A stretch of 64,000 bases of DNA from Longispora fulva (GCF_015751905.1 NZ_JADOUF010000001.1:2914001-2978000); one strand, 5' to 3'; positions 24,626 to 34,540 are shown, counted from the first letter of the stretch. The notes: a model not told the origin generated them from the letters alone. Program-made: numbers and translations.

Positions 24626-24811
24626 AGACTGCCACCACGCCCGTCAGCACGCACCGCCGAAGTCGAACGCGAAGGCTGGCTCGGCAAGGTCGAAGGACTC
24701 CAAGTCAGCCTCGCCGGCGCCGAGAACAAGCTCGCACACCTCAACCGTCGGCTCCACGAGGGCACTACCGTCGACCTCGGCCTGCCCGCCATCCGAAACG
24801 AGGAACGTTGA
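24626..24811 (+). pseudogene. C-terminal tail of a site-specific integrase/transposase (remnant A)
   Basis: The plus strand reads TAEVEREGWLGKVEGLQVSL followed by AGAENKLAHLNRR and TTVDLGLP before a TGA. This coiled-coil tail ending in a -LGLP/-LGMP motif is, from memory, the C-terminus of actinobacterial integrases or transposases. The catalytic part is missing. The stop overlaps the TTG start of the next gene. Confidence 0.45.
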
Positions 24812-25332
24812 GCCCAGACCCACACGAATCTCCGATCCATGCCTGGCCGATCGAACGCCTCGAAGCGTATGCGACCACCCTGCTGTACTCGGAGCTTGAA
24901 GCTGTCCGATCGATCGCTGCGGACCACGCCTACCGGTCCGACGAACCACGACATGCCCGCCTCCGCTGGGCAAAACTGTCGTTGAGCACCAATGAGCGAG
25001 TCCACCCCGACGGGCCCGGGAGTCGGGTCCGCAGGCTCTCCACCAACTTCATGCTCCGCACCTGGATCATCGAGCACCTCGGTCCCGACACTGACCCAGA
25101 CTGGAACCCCGCAACGCTTGCCGCCGACACCCTCGCGGCGTTCACCTTCGATCTCGACCAGGCTGGCGCGCTATCCCAGGGCTGGCATGAGCGTCCCATC
25201 GAGCAGATACGCGAACTCCGAGACCACAAGAACCTGACGGCGCACCTCGAATGCCTCATCGGCCATCTGCAACCAGGACCGAACACGGACCTACTCGCCG
25301 CCTGGATCGAGGTCAGGATTCACCTACCCTGA
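24808..25332 (+). CDS. Hypothetical protein
   Basis: A 174-aa soluble protein that I do not recognise. It is helix-rich with several tryptophans (WPIERLEAYATTLL, LRTWIIEHLG, WHERPIEQIREL). The TTG start lies 3 nt after AGGAA and overlaps the stop of remnant A; an internal start is possible. It lies between two decayed integrase fragments, so it may be cargo of a former mobile element. Confidence 0.55.
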   Translation: MSPDPHESPIHAWPIERLEAYATTLLYSELEAVRSIAADHAYRSDEPRHARLRWAKLSLSTNERVHPDGPGSRVRRLSTNFMLRTWIIEHLGPDTDPDWNPATLAADTLAAFTFDLDQAGALSQGWHERPIEQIRELRDHKNLTAHLECLIGHLQPGPNTDLLAAWIEVRIHLP

Positions 25333-25367
25333 TCGATCCCGGAAGAGCCCATCACAGAAACGGGAGC

Positions 25368-25480
25368 CCAATCGCCACGTTCAGAGAAGCGTGCGCCAGA
25401 TGCCCACTCCTTCGGGTCGACCCCACCCAATTGCCGCGCAAGGAGGAGATCCGCGCCAACTTGCCGACGGCCTCCAGAAG
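25368..25480 (+). pseudogene. Fragment of a site-specific integrase/transposase (remnant B)
   Basis: The plus-strand reading EACARCPLLRVDPTQLPRKE followed by EIRANL resembles the cysteine-containing segment that precedes the coiled-coil tail in the same integrase family as remnant A. It decays after about 35 residues. Order A before B is the reverse of the intact protein, pointing to two copies or a rearrangement. Confidence 0.4.
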
Positions 25481-25504
25481 GCAAGCAGCAAGGCCCCAAA
25501 CTGA

Positions 25505-26041
25505 TCAGCGAAGCTCGGGGTTACCAAGTTCGGGGTGGTCACGCCGAAACGCGGCCAGACTGGGAAACCGCCGACGGACGGCAGTCCAGTCGTCGAGGTC
25601 CAGGCGCTCACCGATCAGGTCGTCTGGCCCGTCAGGATCGTAGCCGGGCGGCCAGATGCCACTGACGACGATATGCGCCTCCGTTATGAACTCGCCGAAC
25701 CACTGCGCGCGGGCATTGCCCGCATCCGAGGCAAGATCCGTGAGGGCATCTGGATCCCGTGCGATCCGCTCGACGACTGTGCGGCCGTAGGAGATGATCC
25801 AGTCCTGGATATGACACAGGTCTTCCTCCTCTACCGGACCGAGCAGCAGGCAGGCCGCGTCGGTCACTGGCCACGAGTACAAAAGAGACCGTGCTTGTTC
25901 CCAAAATCGGACGAACTCGACGACGTCAGTCGCATCGAGCGCGCGGAGCCGGCGGAAGAGGACGCGTGAGACGAGCTCGGTGTTGCTTCCGCCGTCGTGT
26001 CGGGACTCCGCGACAAGTGCCCAGAATGTGTCTTCGTCCAC
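25505..26041 (-). CDS. DUF4240 domain protein
   Basis: A 178-aa protein matching the DUF4240 pattern. The opening MDEDTFWALVAESRHDGG is followed by VLFRRLRALDATDVVEFVR, then tryptophan/tyrosine-rich helices and an IISYGRTVVERIARDPDAL segment. The family is common in actinomycetes, often next to WGR-type or toxin-immunity genes, and has no proven function. GTG start without a strong Shine-Dalgarno. Confidence 0.75.
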   Translation of the reverse strand: MDEDTFWALVAESRHDGGSNTELVSRVLFRRLRALDATDVVEFVRFWEQARSLLYSWPVTDAACLLLGPVEEEDLCHIQDWIISYGRTVVERIARDPDALTDLASDAGNARAQWFGEFITEAHIVVSGIWPPGYDPDGPDDLIGERLDLDDWTAVRRRFPSLAAFRRDHPELGNPELR

Positions 26042-26249
26042 GAACGGACCGTAGCAGCCAAGCTCATTAGCGTTTCCACCGCTGGATCTTTCGACTTCTC
26101 ACGTCGACACGCCTGGAAGATGTCGGTCAGGAAGCCTCCGCCGTCACTCTTGGAGAGGAGTAGAGGCATGGGTCGCCACACGGCCACCCAAGATCATTTT
26201 GATTGACAGACGTGTTGATGCTGGCAGGGTGTGCAGTAGGGCGGGCACA

Positions 26250-26600
26250 GGAGCCGGGTTCGACCGTGTCTCGGTCGAAGTGCTCGGTGAACTCGGCCCA
26301 TTCGGGTCAGCGAGCGCCCGGTACTCCTAGACCTGTTGGACCGGATCAGCGAGGCCGCAGTCGGTGTCGAATCTTTCGAGGCCACCTTCAGCCAGGCGAA
26401 CCGCTTCCCGACGGTCGTTGTGGCTGCGGCCTGAACCAGAAGCGGAGATTCGCACCCTCGCCCGCAGCCTTGCCCGGGCTTTCCCCGGGTTTCCCCGCAC
26501 GACGAGCTATATCCCGATCCCAGCCCCACCTGACCGTGGCGACAACCATGGCACGCATGGCCGCGGGGTCGTGGCCCTCCAGCGTGTAGGGCAGGGAGAA
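26250..26600 (+). pseudogene. Decayed 2'-5' RNA ligase (2H phosphoesterase) family gene
   Basis: Pieces of one protein are spread over three frames: EVLGELGPFGSAS, FEATFSQANRFPTVVV, LRPEPEAEIRTLARSLARAF, and PHLTVATTM. The last contains one of the two HxT/S motifs of the 2H superfamily. At least three frame changes and one stop separate them. The rest of the gap from 26042 to 26945 shows no further gene. Confidence 0.55.
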
Positions 26601-26760
26601 CCCCGCGTTCGCGATCACCGGCGTCGTCAGTTCCGTGAAGGTTCCAGACTCCGCGCAGGCCGTCGAAGGACGCCCCGGTCTACGACCCGATGCGGAGAAC
26701 CCAATGACCCCAGCCGCGCGAACCGACCGGGTAGCGGCTTGTTTTGGGTCTTCACTGGAA

Positions 26761-26797
26761 ACACCTCACCCATCGCGATCATCGATGGGTGAGGTGT
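26761..26797 (-). terminator. 15-bp perfect hairpin, likely terminator of the RHS/immunity operon
   Basis: ACACCTCACCCATCG and CGATGGGTGAGGTGT pair without mismatch around a 7-nt loop. On the minus strand the stem is followed by TTTCC, and it lies about 150 bp beyond the immunity gene stop. The plus side has no T-tract. Confidence 0.6.
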
Positions 26798-26945
26798 CAC
26801 TGACCGCGACGAGCGATGGCCGCATGATCCATTGTGGATGTTTGTTCTGGTGAAGTTGACTGAAAGTGCGGGGTGGTCAAGAGGGGATGACGGCAGTGAA
26901 CCGCCAAGGTCTGGTACTCGTTGCCGCCCCCGTCAAGCCGCCCGA

Positions 26946-27458
26946 TTACGACGACAACACGTCTTCATTGGAATAGTCGCCCACTATGAGGTCATCGACA
27001 AACGTCTCCCAGAAGCCGTCCTCGGACATGGATGATGAATCCACCTGCATCAACTGTGCCCGGAGGGCCTCGCCGATGGCTTCTCGTGTTTCCAACTCAG
27101 AGTCAGCCTCATAATAGGGAAATCGCTCTACAACGAGCTGAACCGAGGCATTGAACTGACCGATGCTCGAATTGACCAGTCTGACAGGTCCGCCACCGCC
27201 CGAACCGACCTCGACAACGTGGCCGGATTCAATGTCGAGGCACATGAGCGCTGACCCGGTGTTTCCAAAGTGCACGAGCGGTCTGCCGGAGACAACCTTC
27301 ACTGCCGCCCTGTCGGTGACTTGGTAGACGGTGTCGAACATGTCGTGTGCGACCCCGGTAGTGAAGAGCGGAAGTGTCGCCGGCACGGTCGTCGGCACAG
27401 TGTCGAACACTGTGAGTCGAAACGTTGGCCAGTTTTCGTGTTCGAGCGACACTTCCAC
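26946..27458 (-). CDS. SUKH-4-like immunity protein
   Basis: A 170-aa protein whose middle (ALMCLDIESGHVVEVG, then VRLVNSSIGQFNASVQLVVE) matches the SUKH-4 pattern in which a nucleotide-binding-like core ends in VNSS. SUKH proteins neutralise nuclease and nucleic-acid deaminase toxins of polymorphic systems. It lies 17 bp after the RHS toxin gene, with GAAGGAG before a GTG start, so it should be co-transcribed with its cognate toxin. Confidence 0.75.
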   Translation of the reverse strand: MEVSLEHENWPTFRLTVFDTVPTTVPATLPLFTTGVAHDMFDTVYQVTDRAAVKVVSGRPLVHFGNTGSALMCLDIESGHVVEVGSGGGGPVRLVNSSIGQFNASVQLVVERFPYYEADSELETREAIGEALRAQLMQVDSSSMSEDGFWETFVDDLIVGDYSNEDVLSS

Positions 27459-27475
27459 TCCTTCTTAACGCGATC

Positions 27476-30400
27476 CTAGCTGAAAAGTTCGTCGATCTTA
27501 TTTCTGAGATATGCGTTGGTTGATGGTCGCACAGATGGAGGGTTCCATGGGCCCGACCAGGTCACGTTCATGTCTTGTGTGAGTCCGGCGCACTTGTTCG
27601 CACAGGGTTCACGTTCAGTGTATAGGTCGATGATCTTGCGGCCGTTCGCCTTCTTGATCAGGTCTTGTTCCGCGTGGACGCCTTTGGAGGAGCGGCCGAC
27701 AATGATCGTACCGTCTTCGAGTCTGGCCGCGCCGTAGTTGTTGCCCTTGTTCGCGTCCGCGACCCGTGCCTTTTGAACGGCCTGACTGAGGTCGGTACTG
27801 CCGTACTCGACCTGGCCGGTGAGCGGGCAGGACTCGTTGTGCACGAGTACCGGGTGACCGGCGGCAATGACGTAGTAGGTGTGGACAGAGTCCACGGTGA
27901 GGTCGCGCATGGCCCGACGGCCGGCGTGATTGTCCACCCCGATGACGACGACTTCAGCTCCGTCGTAGGTACGCAGGTGGGTTCCGGGGTCTAGATCCGC
28001 GGCGTCAACCCATACGCCGTTTGCCGGGTCCCAGAAGGGGTGGTGTTGTGTGGTGTGGAGAACCTGCTGGTCGCCGGTCGTGCTGGCAACGGTGATGTCT
28101 GTGAGGTCCTCGTCCTGGTTGAGGTGTAATGCGGTGACGGATTGATCGGTGTTCTCACCGGTTTCCGGGTCACTCGCCTTGACCTTGTCGCCGACCTCGA
28201 TGTCCTTGATGTCCTGCGTGCTGCCGTCGGCCATGAGGACCTGGGTGTCGGGGGCGAAACTGTGCTGGCATGGTGTCAGCCTCTTGGCGGCGTTTTGCGC
28301 CGTGCTCTCAGTGACGCCTTCGTCGATACCGAGGAGGCCCGCTTTCAGCGGCTGGGTGGCGGCGGCGCTGAGTCCGGCGAGCGGCGCGAACACCGCACCC
28401 GTGACTGCGCCTGTGACCATGCCGTCGCCGACTTCTTGGCTGAAGCCGTCCCAGCTCGCCTCCTTGCGGCCGGCGTCGACGTCGGAGACGTACCCGACCG
28501 CCGCTGACGCTCCTCCAGCGAGTGCTCCGCCGATGACGGCGGCAGCGACGGCACAGCCGACCCCTGGGGGTACCGCGCACATGCCGGCGACGGCCACGAC
28601 CACGATCACCGCGATCAGTACCTGGTTGACGAACTTGAGCGGGTCCTGGGCGATGGTGTGCCCGAGATCCTTGACACCGTTGCTGATGGATTTGGCGGCG
28701 TTGGCGATGAACTTGGGCCACAGGCCGTCGGCGTCGATGAAGTTGGTCGGCGCGTTGTTGCCGTAGGCGTAGCCGTTGATCTGCTGGGGGTCGTTGGGAT
28801 CCATCACCGGGTCGACGGAGATGAACCGGCCTATGGCTGGATCGTAGTCGCGGGCCCCGAGATGGGTCAGGCCTGTGGGGTCCTGAGTTCCTCCAACGAA
28901 GCCCTTGTCGTTGGCCCAGGTGACGAACGCACCGCGGGTCGCGCCGAACGGATGCATGTACCGGCGGGACACGGCGAGAGTGGTGGAGTCCAGGGTGAGA
29001 CTGCCGGTGCCGTGGTTATCCCCGGACAGCCAGTAGATCTTGCCGTTGCCACGTTGGGCGATGGTGCGGTCGGAGTGGGCGTAGTAGCGGGTGCCGGAGA
29101 CGACGCCGGTGTTGGTGGCCCGCGCCTCGGTCGTGCCGAGGTAGAGGGTGGCGGTGCCGTCAGGGTCCTTGCGGATGATGCGGGCGCCGTCGGCGTCGTA
29201 GATATTGGCAGTTGCCTTGCCGGCTTCGGTGACCGCCGTGAGGTGGTTCTCGTTGTCCCAGGTCAGGTTCTGGCTTCGCCCGGCCGAGGTGCGGCTGGTG
29301 GTGTTTCCCGCGTTGTCGTACCCGTAACTGCTGGTCGTGCTCGCACCCGCGGTGACGGAGGTGAGGCCATGGGGTTGGTTGGCGCCACCGGCGGGGTAGT
29401 TGTAGGTGCGGTTGCCTGTCGCGTCGTGGGGGTTGTCACCGGTGCGGTTGCCGGTGACGTCGAAGGTGTACGTGTTCCAGTACGGGGCCGGGCCGTCCAC
29501 ACCGCCGGCGGGGGTGTTCGCCGTGGGCACGGTGGCACAGGTGGTGTTCATGTCGGCCGCGGTCCATGCCTGGGTGGTACGGCGCAGGTAGTCGTACTTG
29601 AAGCACTGGGTGTCCGGCGGCGCGGCGTAGGTGCCGGTGGACGCGTTGAAAGCCGCGTCCTTGACCTTGGTGATGTTGCCCGCGTCGTCGTAGGTGTAGA
29701 ACACGTCAGCCTGGTAGGGCGCGGCGATGCCGCGCTTGGTGATGGCCTCGTTGACCCGGCCGGTGCCGACCTCGTAGCCGTAATACAGCCAGACGCTCTT
29801 ATTGAACGCTGACCCGTTGAGGGTGAGCTGGTTGAGCTCTCCGAAGCCAAGGTAGTCGGTCCCGGCCACGTATGTGCGTTTGGTGATCACGCTGCCGGCG
29901 GTGACGGTGCTCTTGAGGGTGGTGGGATTGCCGTAGTAGTCGTAGCCGTAGTCCAGCGTCTCGCTGTCCAGGCCCTTGACCGTGGGCATGGTCGTGCTCG
30001 CCTGGGTGCCATCGATGTTGAACGTCGCGGTGGTGACGTAATTTCCGGCGAGTGCCGCTTCCGCGGGGGTCGCGCCCGCCGGTGCCGGGATCTTGATCGT
30101 GGTGCTGGCCGGCTTGTAGTTGGGGCCGTAGGAGTCGATCGTGCTGACGTAGACACTGTTCCCGATGTATCGGGTCGCAGAGGCGAGCTGGCCCTTCGCG
30201 ACTGTGTCATACGTCCACTTGGCCCGCAGTGGCCCGGTGGAGGTGGTGTCGTGGAGTTCGGACTTGCGCCCGAGTGCGTCGTAGACGGTGGCCAGGGTGA
30301 GGTTACGGGCGTTGGTGGTAGAGGTGACCCGGCCGGCGTCGTCGTAGGTGGACGTGGTGGTGCCCTGGTCGGGGTCGGTGGTGCTGATCTCACGGCCGGC

Positions 30401-33400
30401 GATGTCGTAGACGTGCTTCCACTTGTTGCCCGCGGCGTCGGTGACCGTGTCAAGCTTGCCTGACGGCGTGTACGTGTAGGAGGTGGCGTCGTACGCGCCG
30501 CTGGTGGTGCCGTTCTTGAACTGGCGCAGCTGAGTGGCCTGCCCGATCGCGTTGGTGTACCTCGACGTCGGTGTGCCGCCCGCAGGTGGGGTGACGTCGG
30601 TGTGGTCGCCGAAGTAGGCGGTGGTCGTCTGCCACTTGAAGGTGGCTTGGACGTAAAACGCCTCGTTGATCGGCCGTCCGGCGCCGTCGTATGTGGTGCG
30701 GGTCTGCTGCGCCACGTCGGAGTCGTGCGGCAGCAGCACGTCGGTACCCGGGATGCCGGCGGTGACGTACTTGTTGGTCCGAGCGACCATCCCCCGGGTG
30801 TCGTAGACGGTGTCGAGCACGATCCGTCCGCCCTGCGCGCCGGGCGAGTAACCCTGGGCCTGGCGTTCGCGCAGCATGCCGTCGTAGAGCTTTGTGCTGG
30901 TGAGGTAGGTGCCGTCGTTGCGGAGCGATTGGCTCGTCACGACGTTCGGAGCGTTGGTGCGGATGGTGTAGGCGTATTGGATGTTCGGGCTGTCGGTGCC
31001 CTTGGCCCTGCCTGGCAGCCAGCCCTTGATCAGGCGACCCAGGGGGTCGTATTCCATGTCATAGCGGCGGCCGTTCGCGTCGATCGTCGCGGTCGGCTGC
31101 CCCCACGCCGGGTCGCTGATGATCGTGTCAACGTGCAGAGCCGGGTTGGTGGTCACCGTCTGGGTGAGCGGACCGCCAGCAGCCGGGGTGTAGACGGTGC
31201 TGGTCAGCTTGTTGTCGACGTTGATCGACGTGAGAGTGCGTCCGTAGTCGTCGTGGGTGTTCTGAGCGGTCACCGCGTACGTCGGGCCACCGGCGACCCA
31301 GCCGTTGACCGCTTCTGTCCGCGTGACATCGCCCTTGCTCGGAATCGCGGTCAGGCTGGTCGCGCCGTCGTAGTAGGTGAGGGTGTCGGAGACGACATCG
31401 GTTGGACGGTTCGGCGTCGCCGTACAGGCCGCGGCGACGGTCTCCGTGCGGCTGGCGAGGGTGAGTAGCCATGCGCCCGTGTTCTGGGTGTAGGTGGTGC
31501 GGGTGCAGTGCTGGTCGTTGTCGACGCCCAAGTCGCCGAGATCGCTGACCTGGGTGGGTAGACCATTGACGTCGTAACTGGTGATGGTCTGGGTCTTGCG
31601 GAAGCCGCCACTGAACGCTTGGCGGTTGGTGACCGTTCCCGGGTGGGTGATGAGTGCTCGCGTGGTGCCCCAAGACCGCACCCGGGTCGCGGTGGCCGAC
31701 GGTGAGACCCACGGGTCGGTGATAGTGCTGGCGATGACGTCAGCGCCGTTGTAAGTGGTCTTCTCCCGGGCAGCACCGGCAAGGTAGTCGGCGTCGTCGA
31801 CCGCGACACCGTCGGAACCAGTGACGGTGATGTTCTTGGTGCCGCCGGCGGCGACCTTGTCGCCGGACATTCCTCGGTGGAACAGGGTCTCGGTCCGCGA
31901 CAGGGTCTCGGGTGCCAGTCCGACCGTCGTGCGAACCTTCGAGTACCCGCGCCACTGTGACCAGGTCTTCTTGTCGGCCGGGCTCAGGCCGTCGGATTCG
32001 TCGAAGTGCCAGGCCGCCGGGCCATCGTAGTCGTAGTGTGTGGTGACACCGACATTGGCGGTGGCGTTGCTGTCGCTTTCGGTGATGTCCGTGACGACAT
32101 ACTTGTGGAAGTAGTCCTGTCGCTCCACGCCGGTGTCCGGAGGCGTCCACCGCACGGGCATGCAGCGCAGCCCGTTGGAGTCCGGGCTCGCCGGCAGGTT
32201 CGCTGACGAGCATTCAGGGCCCGTGTAGGCGATGGTGACCGTGCCGCCGGCCTCGGAGGTGATGCCGGTGATGCGCCGCCAGTACAGCGGCGCGTAGGAG
32301 CCGCCGGTGTTGACCCGGTTGCCCATCGACTGGCCGGTGAACGTGACATCCGGCAGGGTGGCCACGCTGCCGACGAGCCCACTGTGACTGATGGAGTCCA
32401 GCCACAGGGCGCTGCGGGTGTCGGTGTCTCCGGCGTTCGGGTAGGAGTGGTTCAGGGTCCAGGAGTCCACGTCGCCGTAGGCGCTGCCCCGCCACACCTG
32501 GGTCGTGATCTTGGCGAGCCGCTTGGTGGTCCAAAACGTCGGCGCGATGTAGGTGCAGGTGCCGCCGGTGCAGTTCTGATCCAGCGGGGTGTCGGGGTAG
32601 CTGAGCGGGTGCGCGAAGTCGCACGTCGAGCCGGCCGAGCACCGCTCGGCGCTGGCGAAGGTGACCTTCTGGGGTGCGGTGGCGTACAGGTTGTCGGAGC
32701 GCAGGCCGTAGTCGATGTGGTCGAGGGTGCCGCCGCGTGTGTACGTCGTCGCGGTTCCCGGCGCGGCGCCGCGGCCGTACATGTTGGTCTCAGGGGCGTA
32801 GTAGTAGGCCATGGCGTTGCTGTGCGGATCGACCACGTAGTCGAGGTTCCAGCGCCACGCCTGCTGGCACCAGGAGGTGTCATATCCGCCGTTGTTGCAC
32901 TTCTCACCGCTGTGGTTGCCGTACACCGGAACAGTCCAGGCCGACCGGGTCTCAGCCTTGCCGACGCTCCAGCCCGGCAGACGGTTGTAGCCGAAGTAGT
33001 ACTGCACACCGTCAGGCGTGGTGATCCGCCAGTACTCGTCGTCGTTGTCACCGTTGGCACGGGCCGCGTCGTACAGCCGCTCCACGCGGGATCCATCGTC
33101 GCTCTTGGGGTGCCACGCGCCGGACGCGTCGTCGCGGACCAGTTCGGAGGAGTGCCCGTTGAGGGACATGGTCGCGTTGTCGGTGCCCCAGCACTCGTCA
33201 CCCGAGGTGATGCTGGTGTTGTTCGGCAGCGGGCCAGACTCGGACGCCTTGTCGTCCTGGCAGGGCTTGTATTTGCGCTCGATGAACCCGGGCCACAGGG
33301 CAAAGCCCTGTCCGGCCCACGACTGCTGGTTGTTGGTGGCCGCGGTCAGACCGTCCATGCTCCCCGAGGAGTACGACAAGGCCAGTGGGGGCGTCGGGCC

Positions 33401-34288
33401 GCCGAGGCTCGGCGGGGTCCTCAGCGGGTACGACCAGTCGAAATCTCCGGACGAGGTGCCACTGCTCCAGGTCGAAGACGGCGTCAGAGGTGTGGCGGTG
33501 AAGTCCCCGGCACTGCTGGAAGCGCCTGCCACCGCGGCGAACATCCGCGGCTGCGAGGCCGGCGCGGCCTGCACGGTCGCGGTGAGCAGCTGGGTGCGGG
33601 GGTCGTTGGTGGTGGCAACCGGCCGCACGGCGCATTCGGCCCGGCTCGGGGTGCTGACCGCGCAGTCGGGCACCTCGACCAGGCGCAACCGGGCAGACCA
33701 GTCCCCGCCATAGGCGCGGGCGAACGTGCTGTAGTCCACCGAAAGACCGATCGGGCCCTCGGTGGTCACCCCGTCGGCGCGGGACACCTTCATCAGCAGG
33801 CCGTGCAGGCCGGTCTTGGCCGTGACCGCGCCATCGAGCACCTCGAGGCGCACCTTGGTGGGAGCGGACTTCGCCGCGGCCCTCGCGCTCTCGCCGATCG
33901 ACACCGGCGTAACGGACACAGGTAACCCGCCGACCTTCGTCGGGACCTCCCTGGCTCCGGCGGCCTGGGAGGTCCGCGCCCCACCGGCGAGATCCACGTC
34001 GACGGCGCCGGGGCTGGGCCACACCACCGTCGGGTTCGCAGGAGCGGCTGTCGATGGTGCCACCCGCCTGGGAGGAGGGTTGGTGGCCTTGGTGACCCGG
34101 GCCATCGTGTACTTCTGCACCGGCATAGGGCCGCGGTCTTCCGTCGATGCCAGCGCGGGCAGTTGCCCGACCAAGGTCACCGCCAGGCTCATCGCCATGG
34201 TCACCGCGAGCGACCGGGCGAGGCTGGCTGGACGAGGGGCAATCGATAAAGGACGCGCACCATTACGGACAGTTAGCCTGATACTCAA
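27476..34288 (-). CDS. RHS-repeat polymorphic toxin with HINT autoprocessing and C-terminal deaminase domain
   Basis: A 2270-aa secreted protein. The order is a signal peptide (to about residue 47), an SpvB-like N-terminal region, dozens of YD/RHS repeats (YDIAGREIS, YDDAGRVTS and others), the RHS core end (YDPAIGRFISVDPV), a hydrophobic segment, a HINT domain (from SFAPDTQVLMADG to VLVHN) and a final 110-aa toxin. The toxin has HAE in GVHAEQDLI and TEREPCANKC, the zinc-binding H-x-E and PCxxC signature of nucleic-acid/nucleotide deaminases. The RHS shell encloses the toxin and HINT is expected to release it. I chose the TTG at 34288, 4 nt behind GGGGGAG. The immunity gene follows directly and a DNRLRE partner is divergent. 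Confidence 0.93.
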   Translation of the reverse strand: MSIRLTVRNGARPLSIAPRPASLARSLAVTMAMSLAVTLVGQLPALASTEDRGPMPVQKYTMARVTKATNPPPRRVAPSTAAPANPTVVWPSPGAVDVDLAGGARTSQAAGAREVPTKVGGLPVSVTPVSIGESARAAAKSAPTKVRLEVLDGAVTAKTGLHGLLMKVSRADGVTTEGPIGLSVDYSTFARAYGGDWSARLRLVEVPDCAVSTPSRAECAVRPVATTNDPRTQLLTATVQAAPASQPRMFAAVAGASSSAGDFTATPLTPSSTWSSGTSSGDFDWSYPLRTPPSLGGPTPPLALSYSSGSMDGLTAATNNQQSWAGQGFALWPGFIERKYKPCQDDKASESGPLPNNTSITSGDECWGTDNATMSLNGHSSELVRDDASGAWHPKSDDGSRVERLYDAARANGDNDDEYWRITTPDGVQYYFGYNRLPGWSVGKAETRSAWTVPVYGNHSGEKCNNGGYDTSWCQQAWRWNLDYVVDPHSNAMAYYYAPETNMYGRGAAPGTATTYTRGGTLDHIDYGLRSDNLYATAPQKVTFASAERCSAGSTCDFAHPLSYPDTPLDQNCTGGTCTYIAPTFWTTKRLAKITTQVWRGSAYGDVDSWTLNHSYPNAGDTDTRSALWLDSISHSGLVGSVATLPDVTFTGQSMGNRVNTGGSYAPLYWRRITGITSEAGGTVTIAYTGPECSSANLPASPDSNGLRCMPVRWTPPDTGVERQDYFHKYVVTDITESDSNATANVGVTTHYDYDGPAAWHFDESDGLSPADKKTWSQWRGYSKVRTTVGLAPETLSRTETLFHRGMSGDKVAAGGTKNITVTGSDGVAVDDADYLAGAAREKTTYNGADVIASTITDPWVSPSATATRVRSWGTTRALITHPGTVTNRQAFSGGFRKTQTITSYDVNGLPTQVSDLGDLGVDNDQHCTRTTYTQNTGAWLLTLASRTETVAAACTATPNRPTDVVSDTLTYYDGATSLTAIPSKGDVTRTEAVNGWVAGGPTYAVTAQNTHDDYGRTLTSINVDNKLTSTVYTPAAGGPLTQTVTTNPALHVDTIISDPAWGQPTATIDANGRRYDMEYDPLGRLIKGWLPGRAKGTDSPNIQYAYTIRTNAPNVVTSQSLRNDGTYLTSTKLYDGMLRERQAQGYSPGAQGGRIVLDTVYDTRGMVARTNKYVTAGIPGTDVLLPHDSDVAQQTRTTYDGAGRPINEAFYVQATFKWQTTTAYFGDHTDVTPPAGGTPTSRYTNAIGQATQLRQFKNGTTSGAYDATSYTYTPSGKLDTVTDAAGNKWKHVYDIAGREISTTDPDQGTTTSTYDDAGRVTSTTNARNLTLATVYDALGRKSELHDTTSTGPLRAKWTYDTVAKGQLASATRYIGNSVYVSTIDSYGPNYKPASTTIKIPAPAGATPAEAALAGNYVTTATFNIDGTQASTTMPTVKGLDSETLDYGYDYYGNPTTLKSTVTAGSVITKRTYVAGTDYLGFGELNQLTLNGSAFNKSVWLYYGYEVGTGRVNEAITKRGIAAPYQADVFYTYDDAGNITKVKDAAFNASTGTYAAPPDTQCFKYDYLRRTTQAWTAADMNTTCATVPTANTPAGGVDGPAPYWNTYTFDVTGNRTGDNPHDATGNRTYNYPAGGANQPHGLTSVTAGASTTSSYGYDNAGNTTSRTSAGRSQNLTWDNENHLTAVTEAGKATANIYDADGARIIRKDPDGTATLYLGTTEARATNTGVVSGTRYYAHSDRTIAQRGNGKIYWLSGDNHGTGSLTLDSTTLAVSRRYMHPFGATRGAFVTWANDKGFVGGTQDPTGLTHLGARDYDPAIGRFISVDPVMDPNDPQQINGYAYGNNAPTNFIDADGLWPKFIANAAKSISNGVKDLGHTIAQDPLKFVNQVLIAVIVVVAVAGMCAVPPGVGCAVAAAVIGGALAGGASAAVGYVSDVDAGRKEASWDGFSQEVGDGMVTGAVTGAVFAPLAGLSAAATQPLKAGLLGIDEGVTESTAQNAAKRLTPCQHSFAPDTQVLMADGSTQDIKDIEVGDKVKASDPETGENTDQSVTALHLNQDEDLTDITVASTTGDQQVLHTTQHHPFWDPANGVWVDAADLDPGTHLRTYDGAEVVVIGVDNHAGRRAMRDLTVDSVHTYYVIAAGHPVLVHNESCPLTGQVEYGSTDLSQAVQKARVADANKGNNYGAARLEDGTIIVGRSSKGVHAEQDLIKKANGRKIIDLYTEREPCANKCAGLTQDMNVTWSGPWNPPSVRPSTNAYLRNKIDELFS

Positions 34289-34387
34289 CGAACTCCCCCG
34301 AACGTCGTCGTGCCCAAGTGGGCAGCGCTCGAGGACTGTACCGATCGGCCGCGCTCGCCCGTCGCCCTCCACCACGAAACCGTGACC

Positions 34388-34526
34388 CTACCGTGATACT
34401 CATTGACCTTCATCACGCTAGACGCAACGGACATTCACGCAGCGCTATCGACGGCGGGCCTTGTAGAGATGACAGCGGGTGCCGTAGCGTGACCGCCTGT
34501 TTGGCGCGTTGCTTACCTACCGTGAT
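34388..34526. promoter_or_regulatory. Divergent promoter region with a repeated CTACCGTGAT element
   Basis: The 252-bp gap between the divergent RHS and DNRLRE genes holds two direct copies of CTACCGTGAT, at 34388 and 34517. One is nearer the RHS start, the other just before the Shine-Dalgarno (GGGGGA) of the DNRLRE gene. They may coordinate the pair. Confidence 0.35.
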
Positions 34527-34540
34527 CGGGGGACACAACC

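Noticed and set aside
27476-28260. Possible intein in the RHS protein
   Set aside because: The HINT fold is followed by a toxin domain, not an extein continuation; this is the pretoxin-HINT arrangement of polymorphic toxins.
28658-29812. Glycine/valine-rich plus-strand frame opposite the RHS gene, resembling PE-PGRS
   Set aside because: It is the antisense of RHS repeats; the periodicity comes from the YD repeats.
29000-34000. Short repeated sequences considered as a CRISPR array
   Set aside because: Repeats are degenerate codon-level YD repeats inside one reading frame, not uniform repeats with unique spacers.
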